Part shown: one piece after another, positions 22,768 through 33,191 of the stretch | How the letters are laid out: each line of letters begins with the position of its first letter | How positions within the stretch are numbered: position 1 is the first letter of the stretch | Assembly (NCBI RefSeq): GCF_050948215.1 | Contig: NC_135163.1 | Span: forward strand, 5,518,001 to 5,582,000 | Length of the DNA stretch: 64,000 nucleotides | Direction: 5' to 3' | Source: Halictus rubicundus | Taxonomy: Eukaryota > Arthropoda > Insecta > Hymenoptera > Halictidae | Position numbers and translations under genes: made by a program | Notes under the pieces: model-generated | Database searches by the model: none | The model's input: the letters and a program-made list of their open reading frames with translations, nothing else | What the model was told of the DNA's origin: nothing

Positions 22768-23027
22768 AACTAATACTAACTTACAAATAAATCTGCGTCT
22801 TATTTCGATTCGGCGTCTTCTTCCGATTCGGCGTCTTCGGTCGATGCGTTGTCTTCGGTGGATAATAAACAAGACCAGCTGTCCTACACCAGCTGAAGCA
22901 GACAAATCATAATTAGTCACAATTCAATGCAGGAACAAAAATAGAAGAAACGATGAGAAATAACGATGAGAAATAACGATGAGAAGAAACGATGAGAATA
23001 AAGAAACGACGAGATACAAACTCTAAA

Positions 23028-23243
23028 CCCCGTACACGAGTGCGGCCTACCTAACATGTACAAGAGTGCGAATCTACCAGCTCACGAGAGCCAACCTAAT
23101 ACCAGCTCACGAGAGCCAAGCTAACCCCGCACACGAGTGCGGCCTACCTAACATGCACAAGAGTGCGAATCTACCAGCTCACGAGAGCCAACCTAAAACC
23201 AGCTCACGAGAGCCAAGCTAACCCCGCACACGAGTGCGGCCTA
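23028..23243 (+). repeat. tiny-hairpin array, unit 1
   Basis: Nine consecutive stem-loops in about 216 bp: stems CCGTAC/GTGCGG, CCGCAC/GTGCGG, GCTC/GAGC and GCAC/GTGC, almost all with the 4-nt loop ACGA or AAGA, separated by linkers such as CAACCTAATACCA and CCTACCTAACAT. The approximate super-repeat is 97 bp. Confidence 0.9.
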
Positions 23244-24690
23244 ACCGACAAGAAACCAAGAAGAGTAGATGAAGTCAGAACTTCAATCTGCAGTGAGTCC
23301 CTGAGGGACCTCCGTTCGGAGGAATACCAATTTTAAATCAGATATGTCAATTTTAGAGTAGGAACTTTTAAAAGTTCAGAAGTCATTTTCAATTCGAAAG
23401 ACGAATAATTTCAATCAAAAATAAATCGAACGAAATTGGGACGCAACGACCTACAAGCTGGGTCGCCCCGGGTTCGCTAATACCCGTACTCACCCACGGC
23501 CCCACCCGTGAGTGAGCCCCTGGGGGACCTCCGTTTGGAGGAATACCAATATTATATCAAAAATATAAAATAATATAATTTCAGAATACCAATTTTATGG
23601 CAAAAATATAATATAATATAATTTCAAGAAGAGGAACTTTTGAAAAGTCCCGAAGCAAATTCGAATTAGAAATACAAGAATAATATAATTGTCGGCATTC
23701 GTTGAATGAACACGTATTCCAAAACAAAAAATGTATATTTGAATTGTGACTTACAAAGAGCTGCTGAAAGTTGACCAAGGTGAGCTGTGAATGCTTGTGT
23801 GTTTCGATTAACTGAAAGGAACTGCCAAGAAGGTGAAAGTGAGCCAAGGGTAAACCAGGACAGCATTGGAGGACCGTTGGACCGTCCCGAAGTAGCTTAA
23901 AGTAAATTCATATAAAATTCAATTAAGTACACATGTTTTTACAATTAGCAAGTCTTAAATTCTATTATAAAATGTTATCGCAAATTATAATTGTGCAGCT
24001 ATTAGCTCGATATTATTCTCTATTTGTAAGATACTAGAAGTTCTTACAAATAGAGAATAATACCGATTGCCCAGGTCTCACCACGAGGAGGTTGCTGCAC
24101 GAGAGACCCGAAAGGAAGCCAGAAGGAATTCAATACGCTTCCTTCTGACTCCCTTTCTTACAACGACGCTTTCGAGTCTTACAAACTAAATTTCGCAGCG
24201 TATGCCGAGTAATTATTGCGGAGCAAAAAAGGTGTGAATCGGAGAAGAAGTCTCCGTTTCACGGGAGATGAAAGACGAATCAGGCAGAAGGCTCTGATTC
24301 TTTCAAAGAGAGAAACAAAACCGAACCAGAGCAGAAGGCTCTGGATCGAGGGTGACGCGACGCGTACAATGCTTGCAAGCTATCTGCCGACCAGTACGGT
24401 ACCCGACGCTTCCTCACAGAGAACGACGGCCAGGGACGCCTCCACCGTACGGTAGAACTACCTTCCCCAACTACCCGCCACGAGCAACGCTGGCGCAACA
24501 AGGCGACGAAGAGACTTACGGACGAAGGATCCCCTGCTCCCGGCGCGAGCCACGCCAGCGTTGACGTGACTTAGGCAGACATTTTACGAAGGAAGGGTTC
24601 TACCTGGCGAGTACTGCTCCCTGACCATCAATTCTCTATGCATCCACGCCGAATATCGCAACTGGACCGGTTCAACACTTGCAAGCAAGG

Positions 24691-24717
24691 TCCGACACAG
24701 CCTTCTGCTGTGTCGGA
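24691..24717 (+). repeat. hairpin with inverted loop, unit 2
   Basis: TCCGACACAG, loop CCTTCTG, then CTGTGTCGGA. Units 1 and 3 have the same 10-bp stem with loop CAGAAGG, the exact reverse complement. Confidence 0.9.
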
Positions 24718-25049
24718 GTTAACAATCGAGTCGAGCAAAGTGAAGTTAGGGCAATAATTACTCGACATATTTACAACGACGATCTTACGAATTAAACTAA
24801 TTCTATCTTACAATTACTTCGATGTCTTCGTCGATGTGTTGTTTGATGTAGTCTCTTCGTTCGACGACCAAGATGCTCAGCTGTTGGATTTCAACTGAAA
24901 CAGACTAACAATAATTAGACACGATGTTGTTGACGTCTTCGGTCGACGTGCTGTCCTCCGTCGACGACAAAGATGATGGCTGTCGTACTCCAGCTGAAGC
25001 AGACAAATCATAATTAGTCACAATTCAAAATACTTTCGGATACAACTCT

Positions 25050-25375
25050 AAACCCCGTACACGAGTACGGCCTACCTATCACGCACAAGATTGCGAATCT
25101 AACCAGCTCACGAGAGCCAACCTAACACCAGCTCACGAGAGCCAAGCTAACCCCGTACACGAGTACGGCCTACCTAACATGCACAAGAGTGCGAATCTAA
25201 CCGGCTCACGAGAGCCATCCTAATACCAGCTCACGAGAGCCATCCTAATACCAGCTCACGAGAGCCAAGCTAACCCCGTACACGAGTACGGCCTACCTAG
25301 CACGCACAAGAGTGCGAATCTACCAGCTCACGAGAGCCAACCTAATACCAGCTCACGAGAGCCAAGCCAACCTAC
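25050..25375 (+). repeat. tiny-hairpin array, unit 2
   Basis: Same architecture as the unit-1 array but longer. Here the larger stems read CCGTAC/GTACGG around ACGA, where unit 1 has CCGCAC/GTGCGG, so both sides have changed together. One stem extends to GGCTC/GAGCC. Confidence 0.9.
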
Positions 25376-27259
25376 AAGCTGGGTCGCCCCGGGTTCGCTA
25401 ATACCCGTACTCACCCACGGCCCCATCCGTGAGTGAGCCCCTGAGGGACCTCCGTTCGGAGGAATACCAATTTTAAATCAGATATGTCAATTTTAGAGTA
25501 GGAACTTTTAAAAGTTCAGAAGTCATTTTCAATTCGAAAGACGAATAATTTCAATCAAAAATAAATCGAACGAAATTGGGACGCAACGACCTACAAGCTG
25601 GGTCGCCCCGGGTTCGCTAATACCCGTACTCACCCACGGCCCCACCCGTGAGTGAGCCCCTGGGGGACCTCCGATTGGAGGAATACCAATATTATATCAA
25701 AAATATAAAATAATATAATTTCAGAATACCAATTTTATGGCAAAAATATAATATAATATAATTTCAAGAAGAGGAACTTTTGAAAAGTCCCGAAGCAAAT
25801 TCGAATTAGAAATACAAGAATAATATAATTGTCGGCATTCGTTGAATGAACACGTATTCCAAAACAAAGAATGTATATTTGAATTGTGACTTACAAAGAG
25901 CTGCTGAAAGTTGACCAAGGTGAGCTGTGAATGCTTGTGTGTTTCGATTAACTGAAAGGAACTGCCAAGAAGGTGAAAGTGAGCCAAGGGTAAACCAGGA
26001 CAGCATTGAAGGACCGTTGGACCGTCCCGAAGTAGCTTAAAGTAAATTCATATAAAATTCAATTAAGTACACATGTTTTTACAATTAGCAAGTCTTAAAT
26101 TCTATTATAAAATGTTATCGCAAATTATAATTGTGCAGCTATTAGCTCGATATTATTCTCTATTTGTAAGATACTAGAAGTTCTTACAAATAGAGAATAA
26201 TACCGATTGCCCAGGTCTCACCACGAGGAGGTTGCTGCACGAGAGACCCGAAAGGAAGCCAGAAGGAATTCAATACGCTTCCTTCTGACTCCCTTTCTTA
26301 CAACGACGCTTTCAAGTTTTACAAACTAAATTTCGCAGCGTATGTCGAGTAATTATTGCGGAGAAAATGGTGTGTATCGGAGAAGAAGTCTCCGATCCAC
26401 GAGGGATCAAAAACGAATCAGGCAAAAGGCTCTGATTCTTTCAAATAGAGAAACAAAATCGAACCAGAGCAGAAGGCTCTGGTTCGAGGGCGACGCGACG
26501 CGTACAATGTTTGCAGAACCAACTCCAGCCAGTACCGATACCCGACGTGTCCTCACGAAGAGCGATGGCCGAGAGAAGCGTTCAAACGATACCCTAAGTT
26601 TCCCCCACCCACCTGTCGCCAGGCAACGACTAGCGTTGAGGCGACTCGGGTGGACTTACGGCAGGGAGGATTTTACACGAGTGAACAGGTCTCTCGGACA
26701 TCCCTCTCAATGGATCTACGCCGAGCACCGGTACCAACCGGTCTGGTGCATACAAGCAAGGTCCGACACAGCAGAAGGCTGTGTCGGAGTCAAAAATCGA
26801 GCCGAGGAAAGTCAAGTTACGGCAATAATTACTCGACATAATTACAACGACGATCGACTATCTTAATAACTAATGTACGCACGCAAGTCGAGCAATTATT
26901 GTGGGCAAAAATTACTGGCCACAGCAGAAGACTGTGACCCAAATCAACAAACGAATTTAACAAAATGAATCTAACACAATAATTGCTCGACAACTAATAC
27001 TAACTTACAAATAAATCTGCGTCTTATTTCGATTCGGCGTCTTCTTCCGATTCGGCGTCTTCGGTCGATGCGTTGGCTTCGGAGGATGATAAATAAGACC
27101 AGCTGCCCTACACCAGCTGAAGCAGACAAATCATAATTAGTCACAATTCAATGCAGGAACAAAAATAGAAGAACGCGATAAATAGGAGAAGAAACGATGA
27201 GAAGAAACGATGAGAATAAAGAAACGACGAGAATAAAGAAACGACGAGATACAAACTCT

Positions 27260-27549
27260 AAACCCCGTACACGAGTACGGCCTACCTAACATGCACAAGA
27301 GTGCGAATCTACCAGCTCACGAGAGCCAACCTAATACCAGCTCACGAGAGCCAAGTTAACCCCGCACACGAGTGCGGCCTACCTAACATGCACAAGAGTG
27401 CGAATCTACCAGCTCACGAGAGCCAACCTAATACCAGCTCACGAGAGCCAAGCTAACCCCGCACACGAGTGCGGCCTACCTAACATGCACAAGAGTGCGA
27501 ATCTAACCGGCTCAAGAGAGCCAAACTAACTCCGTACACGAGTACGATA
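27260..27549 (+). repeat. tiny-hairpin array, unit 3
   Basis: Contains both stem versions (CCGTAC/GTACGG at about 27264 and near the end, CCGCAC/GTGCGG in the middle) plus GCTC/GAGC and GCAC/GTGC hairpins with ACGA or AAGA loops. Confidence 0.9.
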
Positions 27550-28000
27550 TATATAAATTTTAGAGTAGGAACTTTTGAAAGTTCAGAAGTAATATTCAAC
27601 TCGAAAGACGAACAATTTCAATCGAAAACAAATCGAACGAAATTGGGACGCAATGACCTACAAGCTGGGTAGCCCCGGGTTCGCTAATACCCGTACTCAC
27701 CCACGGCCCCACCCGTAAGTGAGCCCCTGGGGGACCTCCGATTGGAGGAATACCAATTTTATGTTAAAAATATGATATAATTTCAAGAATAAAAAGTTTT
27801 GAAAAGTCCCGTCGCAAGTTCGAATTAGAAATACAGAAATAATAATTGACGATATTCGTTGAATAAACACTTATTCGAAAACAAAAAGTGTGTATTTGAA
27901 TTGTTACTTACATAGAGCTGATGAAAGTTGACCAAGGTGAGCGGTGAAGGCTTCGAAGAATCTCTGGCCCACCCCGAGCTAGCTTAAGGTGAACCAGAGA

Positions 28001-28975
28001 AGTGTTAAATGACCCTTGGTCCACCTTAAGCTAGCTAAAGGTTGACCAAGGTAGACAAGTGTTGGCCAGGGCAGCTCTGGACGACCTCTGGTCAACCTCG
28101 GGATAGGCCAGGGTAGCTCTGCAGGACCTCTGGTCATCTCCAGGGTAGGCAAGGGTAGGCAAATGTAGGCAAAGGGTAGGCCAGGGGAGTCAGGGTAGGC
28201 CAGGGCAGCTCTGGAGGACCTCTGTGGTCAAGCCAAGGTAGTCCATCGCCTTCTGGTTCCGAACCACGTCCGTTCCCTCCTGAGTGCCCCTCTCGACTGA
28301 CTGACTGTGCGCGCTCGCGGAGCTCAGGCGCGCGGTGCGCAGCGATGCGCAACTCCCCCCACCCCAATTCATTTCGGTAGATCTCGATCGCCGTGATAGT
28401 GATTATTGATAAATTTGTTATTTCTGGCTGTTTAATGTTTGTAACAATTTCTTTTGGCAATGATATCAACAAGCACTCCCTTGACCATCTTGCCATCTAA
28501 TTATTTAGTAAAAATAAATGATAGAACTCGAGATACAGAATAACTTTTAAACCATGAATATTCGCACGCATTAATTTATCGAACAAAATTCACTGATAAA
28601 TTTATTATGTCTACCTATTTAATGTTTATAACAATTCCTTTTGCCAACGATGTCGAGGAGCACTTCCTTGACCATCTCGCCGTCTTATTTTTTGGTAAAA
28701 ATTGCTACTAGCATTCAACCATAAATATTCGCACGCATTAATTTATTCAACACAATTCCAGTATAAGTATTGAAGTCACTATTTTAATTATAATCGTTGC
28801 AAGGTCGAATATTTAACACATTACAATGGGAAAGAAAGATTTGCAATATTCTAGCGTTGCCACACGAACCCGTCGAGTAAGAACTCAAACTAAACGTACC
28901 GCTTTACCATGGGTGTGGTATCTGATCCAGGTTAGAATTTAGTGTGGAGGCAGCACTATACCGGAGCCAGAAAAT
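28001..28975. other. degenerate GGTAGGC/CCAGGG minisatellite and AT-rich spacer
   Basis: From about 28000 to 28240 imperfect short repeats of AGGGTAGGC, GACCTCTGGTC and CAGCTCTGGA occur. The long minus-strand open frame across 28134-28496 arises from them. From 28.4 to 28.8 kb a segment is roughly repeated (TTTATCGAACAAAATTC and TTTATTCAACACAATTC contexts). No gene recognised. Confidence 0.5.
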
Positions 28976-29011
28976 CCCCGGGCGTCAGCACTCTCGTTAT
29001 CCTCTCTGGTA
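28976..29011 (-). repeat. inverted copy of the 18604 element end
   Basis: Read on the minus strand it gives TACCAGAGAGGATAACGAGA then GTGCTGACGCCCGGGG, closely matching the left end at 18604-18634. It therefore could close a 10.4-kb inverted-repeat-bounded structure, or be a solo end. Confidence 0.6.
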
Positions 29012-29720
29012 TTTATTACAATTTAGTTTATCTATTTTTCCCTAGATGTCATCATAAACACCTTTTATCTATTGAAATACGAATTGAAATTTAAACATTT
29101 TATTAGAATCATCGATTAAAAAATATCTTCCATGTAAACACATAATTTATAGTACTGAAATTACATTTGGACAAGCAATTTTACGATTAACGTTACATAC
29201 GTTATCGTGTCGAATTCACGATGATTGGTTGCTATTCCTAAAATCCAAGCTGCAGATTTTTTGAATGCGTTTCAGAATTTCGAACTTGCCGACAATCATC
29301 TTAAATACGGAATAAAAGTTGGCAAATTTTCAGTTCAAGTGAAAACATACATAAATACTACGATTCATATTTATTATCTTCGTCAATTTCTTAATCGTAA
29401 ACTATATCTACAATCACGCGTTAAATCGTATCCCCTTCGGCTACAGGTACTGGTGCGTAATTAATGTTGGAAAACATATTATCGTGGCAATTAAATTGCA
29501 ATAAAAAATCCATATGTCAACATGTCCAGTGTGCGTGCATTCAATCTTAAACTTTTTAGTGGATTATTCATACAATTCTTCGAAGATAGTCTCGATAAAC
29601 CTAACCTCTATCGAATTTGTTATTCAACTGTTCTCTAATTGTTTCTGAATAATTGCGGCGATTGTTCGTGAAGTTTAATCGACTGTTCTTTTTATCGTGT
29701 AAGGTATAGTAAACGGTGTA
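29012..29720. other. Bmcp: upstream region of Bmcp
   Basis: AT-rich, no coding exon recognised. It should hold the promoter and 5' UTR of the mitochondrial carrier, but I see no clear TATA box or initiator to place a start site. Confidence 0.4.
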
Positions 29721-32393
29721 ATGGGAGAAAGTCACTGGAAGGATTGGAGGCCTTTTGTTTACGGAGGATTAGCTTCGATCATTGCCGAACTAGGTAAGAA
29801 CAATTAATTTCGCGTACAACGTAATTATTATACAATATATTCAATTATCACTTTGATAAGATTTATCTCTTGGCAGGTACTTTTCCTTTAGACACAACAA
29901 AGACTCGTCTGCAAGTTCAAGGTCAGAAATTAGATAAGAGATACTCCCATTTAAAGTATTCTGGTATGACGGATGCTCTTGTACAGATATCGAAGCAAGA
30001 AGGATTCAAAGCTTTGTATTCTGGGTTGGTATAATTTTCCAATGATTATGTATTAACATATTTGCAACTAGTGATCATCTTACCAGTTTCGAATGTGTTA
30101 ACTCTCTCCCATTGAAGTACAAGAATCTCCTGGCAAGGCACTTTCATAATAGCGTCTTGTATTGGACCAAAACAAAGTCATGTTGTAAATATAAATAAGA
30201 CTCGACTAAAAAACCATTAGTTTGCTAGACCAGTCAGTCAAAAATTCCTTAGCTAAAAGCAATGGCAATAACGACTTTATACCTATGTTTCCAAGCACTC
30301 CAAAGGAAAAGAGTTAATTCTAATAATTATATATTATCAGTACCGAATTTTACTGTGCAGAATCAGCTCAGCTATTTTAAGACAAGCCACTTATGGAACC
30401 ATAAAATTCGGCACCTATTACTCCTTAAAGCAAACAGCCATGGATAAATGGGATACAGACGATTCAGTTGTTATAAATATTGTATGCGCAGCGCTAGCAG
30501 GAGCCATATCAAGCGCAATAGCTAATCCCACCGACGTAGTCAAAGTCCGTATGCAAGTAACAGGTTCTGACTCAAATTTATCTTTGTTCGGTTGTTTTCA
30601 AGATGTTTATCGACACGAAGGTATACGTGGTTTGTGGAAGGTACACCAGATACTTATGTTTCCATGTGCACCAAACAAATATTTTTTACTGTGTATGTAC
30701 TAATAACTTTTTCTACAGGGTGTTGGACCCACTGCACAAAGGGCAGCCGTTATTGCTGCTGTAGAATTGCCAATATACGACTACACTAAACACAAACTTA
30801 TAGCTTTTCTGGAAGACAGTGTTACTAATCATTTCCTGTAAGTAAATCGTACTAACATATATATGTATATGTATATATATATGTATACATACATATAATG
30901 TTAATACTAATTTGTTAATTACACTCAAGTACACATAAATCTAATTCACACGGAAGTTCATGTTACAGTTTAATATCGATTAACCCTTATCCGGGCTGTT
31001 TGCATCTTATTCAATTTTGCTATTGTACTAACAATCTTTTATATATAATACATAGTTAATACAAATCAATCGTTTGTTTACATTTTTGTTACAGTATATG
31101 TGATGTCATGTGAGTATATTTTTGATGACATTAAATTACGTATTATTTCGCAATGTTTCTCAATAACAATGTATTGTCTATCTTGTTTGTGGTATAATTG
31201 TTGATCGAATTTTTTTCTGAAAAAAGACTGCGGTAACATTCTACAAAAAGAAAGATTTAGGCCCAGGAATAGTACCCTAACTTCGTTAAGCGCTGTGTTG
31301 GTGCTACAATCGTTTTGGAAGGAAGTAATATTTTTCTAAAGGTGAAAAATTTTATTTCCAGGTTCTTTCGCACTGTCGTGTACATGGGCACATGCGGTAC
31401 ATGGATATTGAGATGACTGCAGAGAAACTAAATGGAAGTCACGTTTGACATTCCTTTCTCGTATAACATTCATTGAAACTGTTATCGAGATGACAAAAGC
31501 ATCTTGAATTTTCTTCACGAACATTGTTTGGTTAGCATTCGTCCATCAACTTAACATTCAGCCTCTTCATTTAACACTCACTTTTGTATCTTTTTATTTT
31601 CCTTCGTCCCGGGAAAACGAAATATTGCGCATCGACGATTCTCTGCACACTACATTAGACATTACGATTCCCATCTTTGCGAATAATGCCTGGATAAGGG
31701 TTACTCTAAATTATTACAAATGGAACGGAATTAAAATTTCCAATCTTCGCTTGAATATGCGCTAATAAATCTGAGATTTAAATTTGACATAGGATTGCTC
31801 GAACTATCATCGTATTTACACACGCGTGTTCATTTCAGGTCCAGTTTTATAGCGAGTATGGGAAGTGCTATAGCGTCTACACCTATAGACGTTGTCCGTG
31901 TAAGTGTATTTCGTTGTTTACTCGTTAGAATCTCTTTAGAACATTTTAACAACAATAGTATTGCAGACGCGGTTAATGAACCAGAGGAGAATACGTAGTA
32001 TAGTCGGAGCATTGCCGCCTCATATTTACAGTGGGAGTGTACATTGTTTTGTTCAGGTAGGTAATTATACAATCTGAATCGTCTAACGTGACGACTTAAC
32101 ACGTTCGCTGCGCATTAATTTTCCCAGTAATTCCGGAACGATTAATTTCACCGAAAAATTTAAGACGTCGCGTTAACTAATTTATCCTGCAACTTCAATA
32201 AACACTTTGCACATTCGTAACAATCTAGTATACAATGTCTATTTTCCAGACGTTTAAAAATGAAGGATTCCTAGCGCTGTATAAAGGCTTTGTTCCCACT
32301 TGGTTCAGAATGGGTCCGTGGAACATCATATTCTTCATAACGTACGAACAACTGAAACACCTGGACCATTCACGGTTGTCACTGGATAGATAA
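29721..32393 (+). CDS. Bmcp: mitochondrial carrier of the brain/kidney type (SLC25A14/A30-like)
   Basis: Inner mitochondrial membrane transporter of the SLC25 family, closest in pattern to insect Bmcp and mammalian KMCP1/UCP5. Exons: 29721-29793, 29877-30024, 30361-30640, 30719-30837, 31839-31899, 31967-32056, 32250-32393; all phases agree and give 304 residues, the usual length. The three carrier signatures are visible: PLDTTKTRLQVQ (after DWRPFVYGG and a glycine-rich helix), PTDVVKVRMQV and PIDVVRTRL. The protein ends WNIIFFITYEQLKHLD, as in the family. The start is the ATG at 29721, giving MGESHWKDWRPF, matching family N-termini. The donor after 30024 (GTTGGT) is weak, yet the frame and homology require it. 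Transported substrate is not settled for this subfamily. Convergent with NSMAF, whose stop lies about 800 bp away. Confidence 0.95.
30838..31838 (+). other. Bmcp: Bmcp intron 4
   Basis: 1-kb AT-rich intron with a GTAAGTA donor and CATTTCAG acceptor. It carries a short ATGTATAT-rich microsatellite at about 30.86-30.90 kb; nothing else recognised. Confidence 0.6.
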
Positions 32394-33191
32394 AACGAAA
32401 GGAGTACGCGCGCATGAGCGTGCGTATGTGTGTGTTTAGATGTGATATAAAATATTGCAAATAATAGTGGAAATTAATTTAGGTGTCCACGTTTGTATGT
32501 TTTACCTGTATGAGCGTTTAGAGTATTTATAATTGAACATGTGAAAGTAACTACGAAAACGGAAGCAAAATTATTTTTCTTTACGATAATGGAGAATCCA
32601 CCGGAAGAAAGTAAACGAGAAATACAAACGTGTTCGTTAAAAAGGTTCACTACTACATGTTCTTTTCAGTATCTCAAAAGTTTCATAGTACTAGTCAGTA
32701 TCCAAATGTGTTTGAATTTCATTCATTTCAGTTTCGCGTTTCAACTAACCGTCGATTCTATTCATCTCATATATGTACTTTATTCTCAGATTTCATTTAT
32801 TTTCGCAACGAGATCCGAGAATCGAAACCTAAAGTATAAGAATACATAAGAGTGCACGTTGTATTGTAATGTATATATGACTTTTACTCTGTACCGGCTT
32901 ATTGTAAAGTAGTATTTATGACGATATGCACGAAACAAGTTCGCATAAAATTTGTTTGGACAAAATCGTCAAGAATACACCATGGAACAAAATGAAACGT
33001 GCCACTAGACTCGTACAACCATATATTAGGCTATCAGCCAACATTGTAAAAACAAACTATCAAACGAATATGACCGTGTCGAATGCAATTAGTTTGCCTG
33101 TTGTATCATTCCTATGTTAAACGTTCTCCGTACGGCTGTTCGCAGTCAACTTTACAAACAAATTTTCCCAGACCGCACGTTACAAGAGAAA
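32394..33191. other. 3' regions of the convergent Bmcp and NSMAF genes
   Basis: Presumably the 3' UTRs of both genes. I see no canonical poly(A) signal that I can assign with confidence. Confidence 0.4.

Larger units (their letters stand above)
21888..28000 (+). repeat. three tandem 2.1-kb hairpin-rich units (macrosatellite)
   Basis: Units begin at ATGTTATCGCAAA: 21888, 23972 and 26112 (spacings 2084 and 2140). Order inside each: a long hairpin with a 20-24 bp stem, a pair of hairpins around CACGAGGAGG and CAGAAGG, a 500-bp segment bounded by inverted repeats GTCGAGTAATTATTGC, a GTCTTCGG-rich stretch, an array of tiny hairpins, then a conserved block containing CCCGGGTTCGCTAATACCCG and CCTCC(N4)GGAGG. 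The open frames of 174 codons at 22118 and 26342 are by-products of the inverted repeats: both strands there begin with the same six residues. Units 1 and 3 are near-identical in their first 900 bp, while units 1 and 2 share their last 600 bp, pointing to recent recombination. No match to a known family is recognised. Confidence 0.9.

Noticed and set aside
22118..26866. Two identical 174-codon plus-strand open frames in hairpin units 1 and 3
   Set aside because: Both strands begin with the same six residues because the frame is bounded by inverted repeats, the frame runs through many perfect hairpins, and it is broken in unit 2. No protein family is visible.
23028..27549. CRISPR-like array
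   Set aside because: The short repeats are regularly arranged, but the host is clearly an insect, the spacers are themselves repeated, repeats are only 12-16 bp and there are no cas genes.
28134..28496. 120-codon minus-strand open frame rich in Pro and Leu
   Set aside because: Its C-terminal half is a translation of the degenerate GGTAGGC minisatellite.
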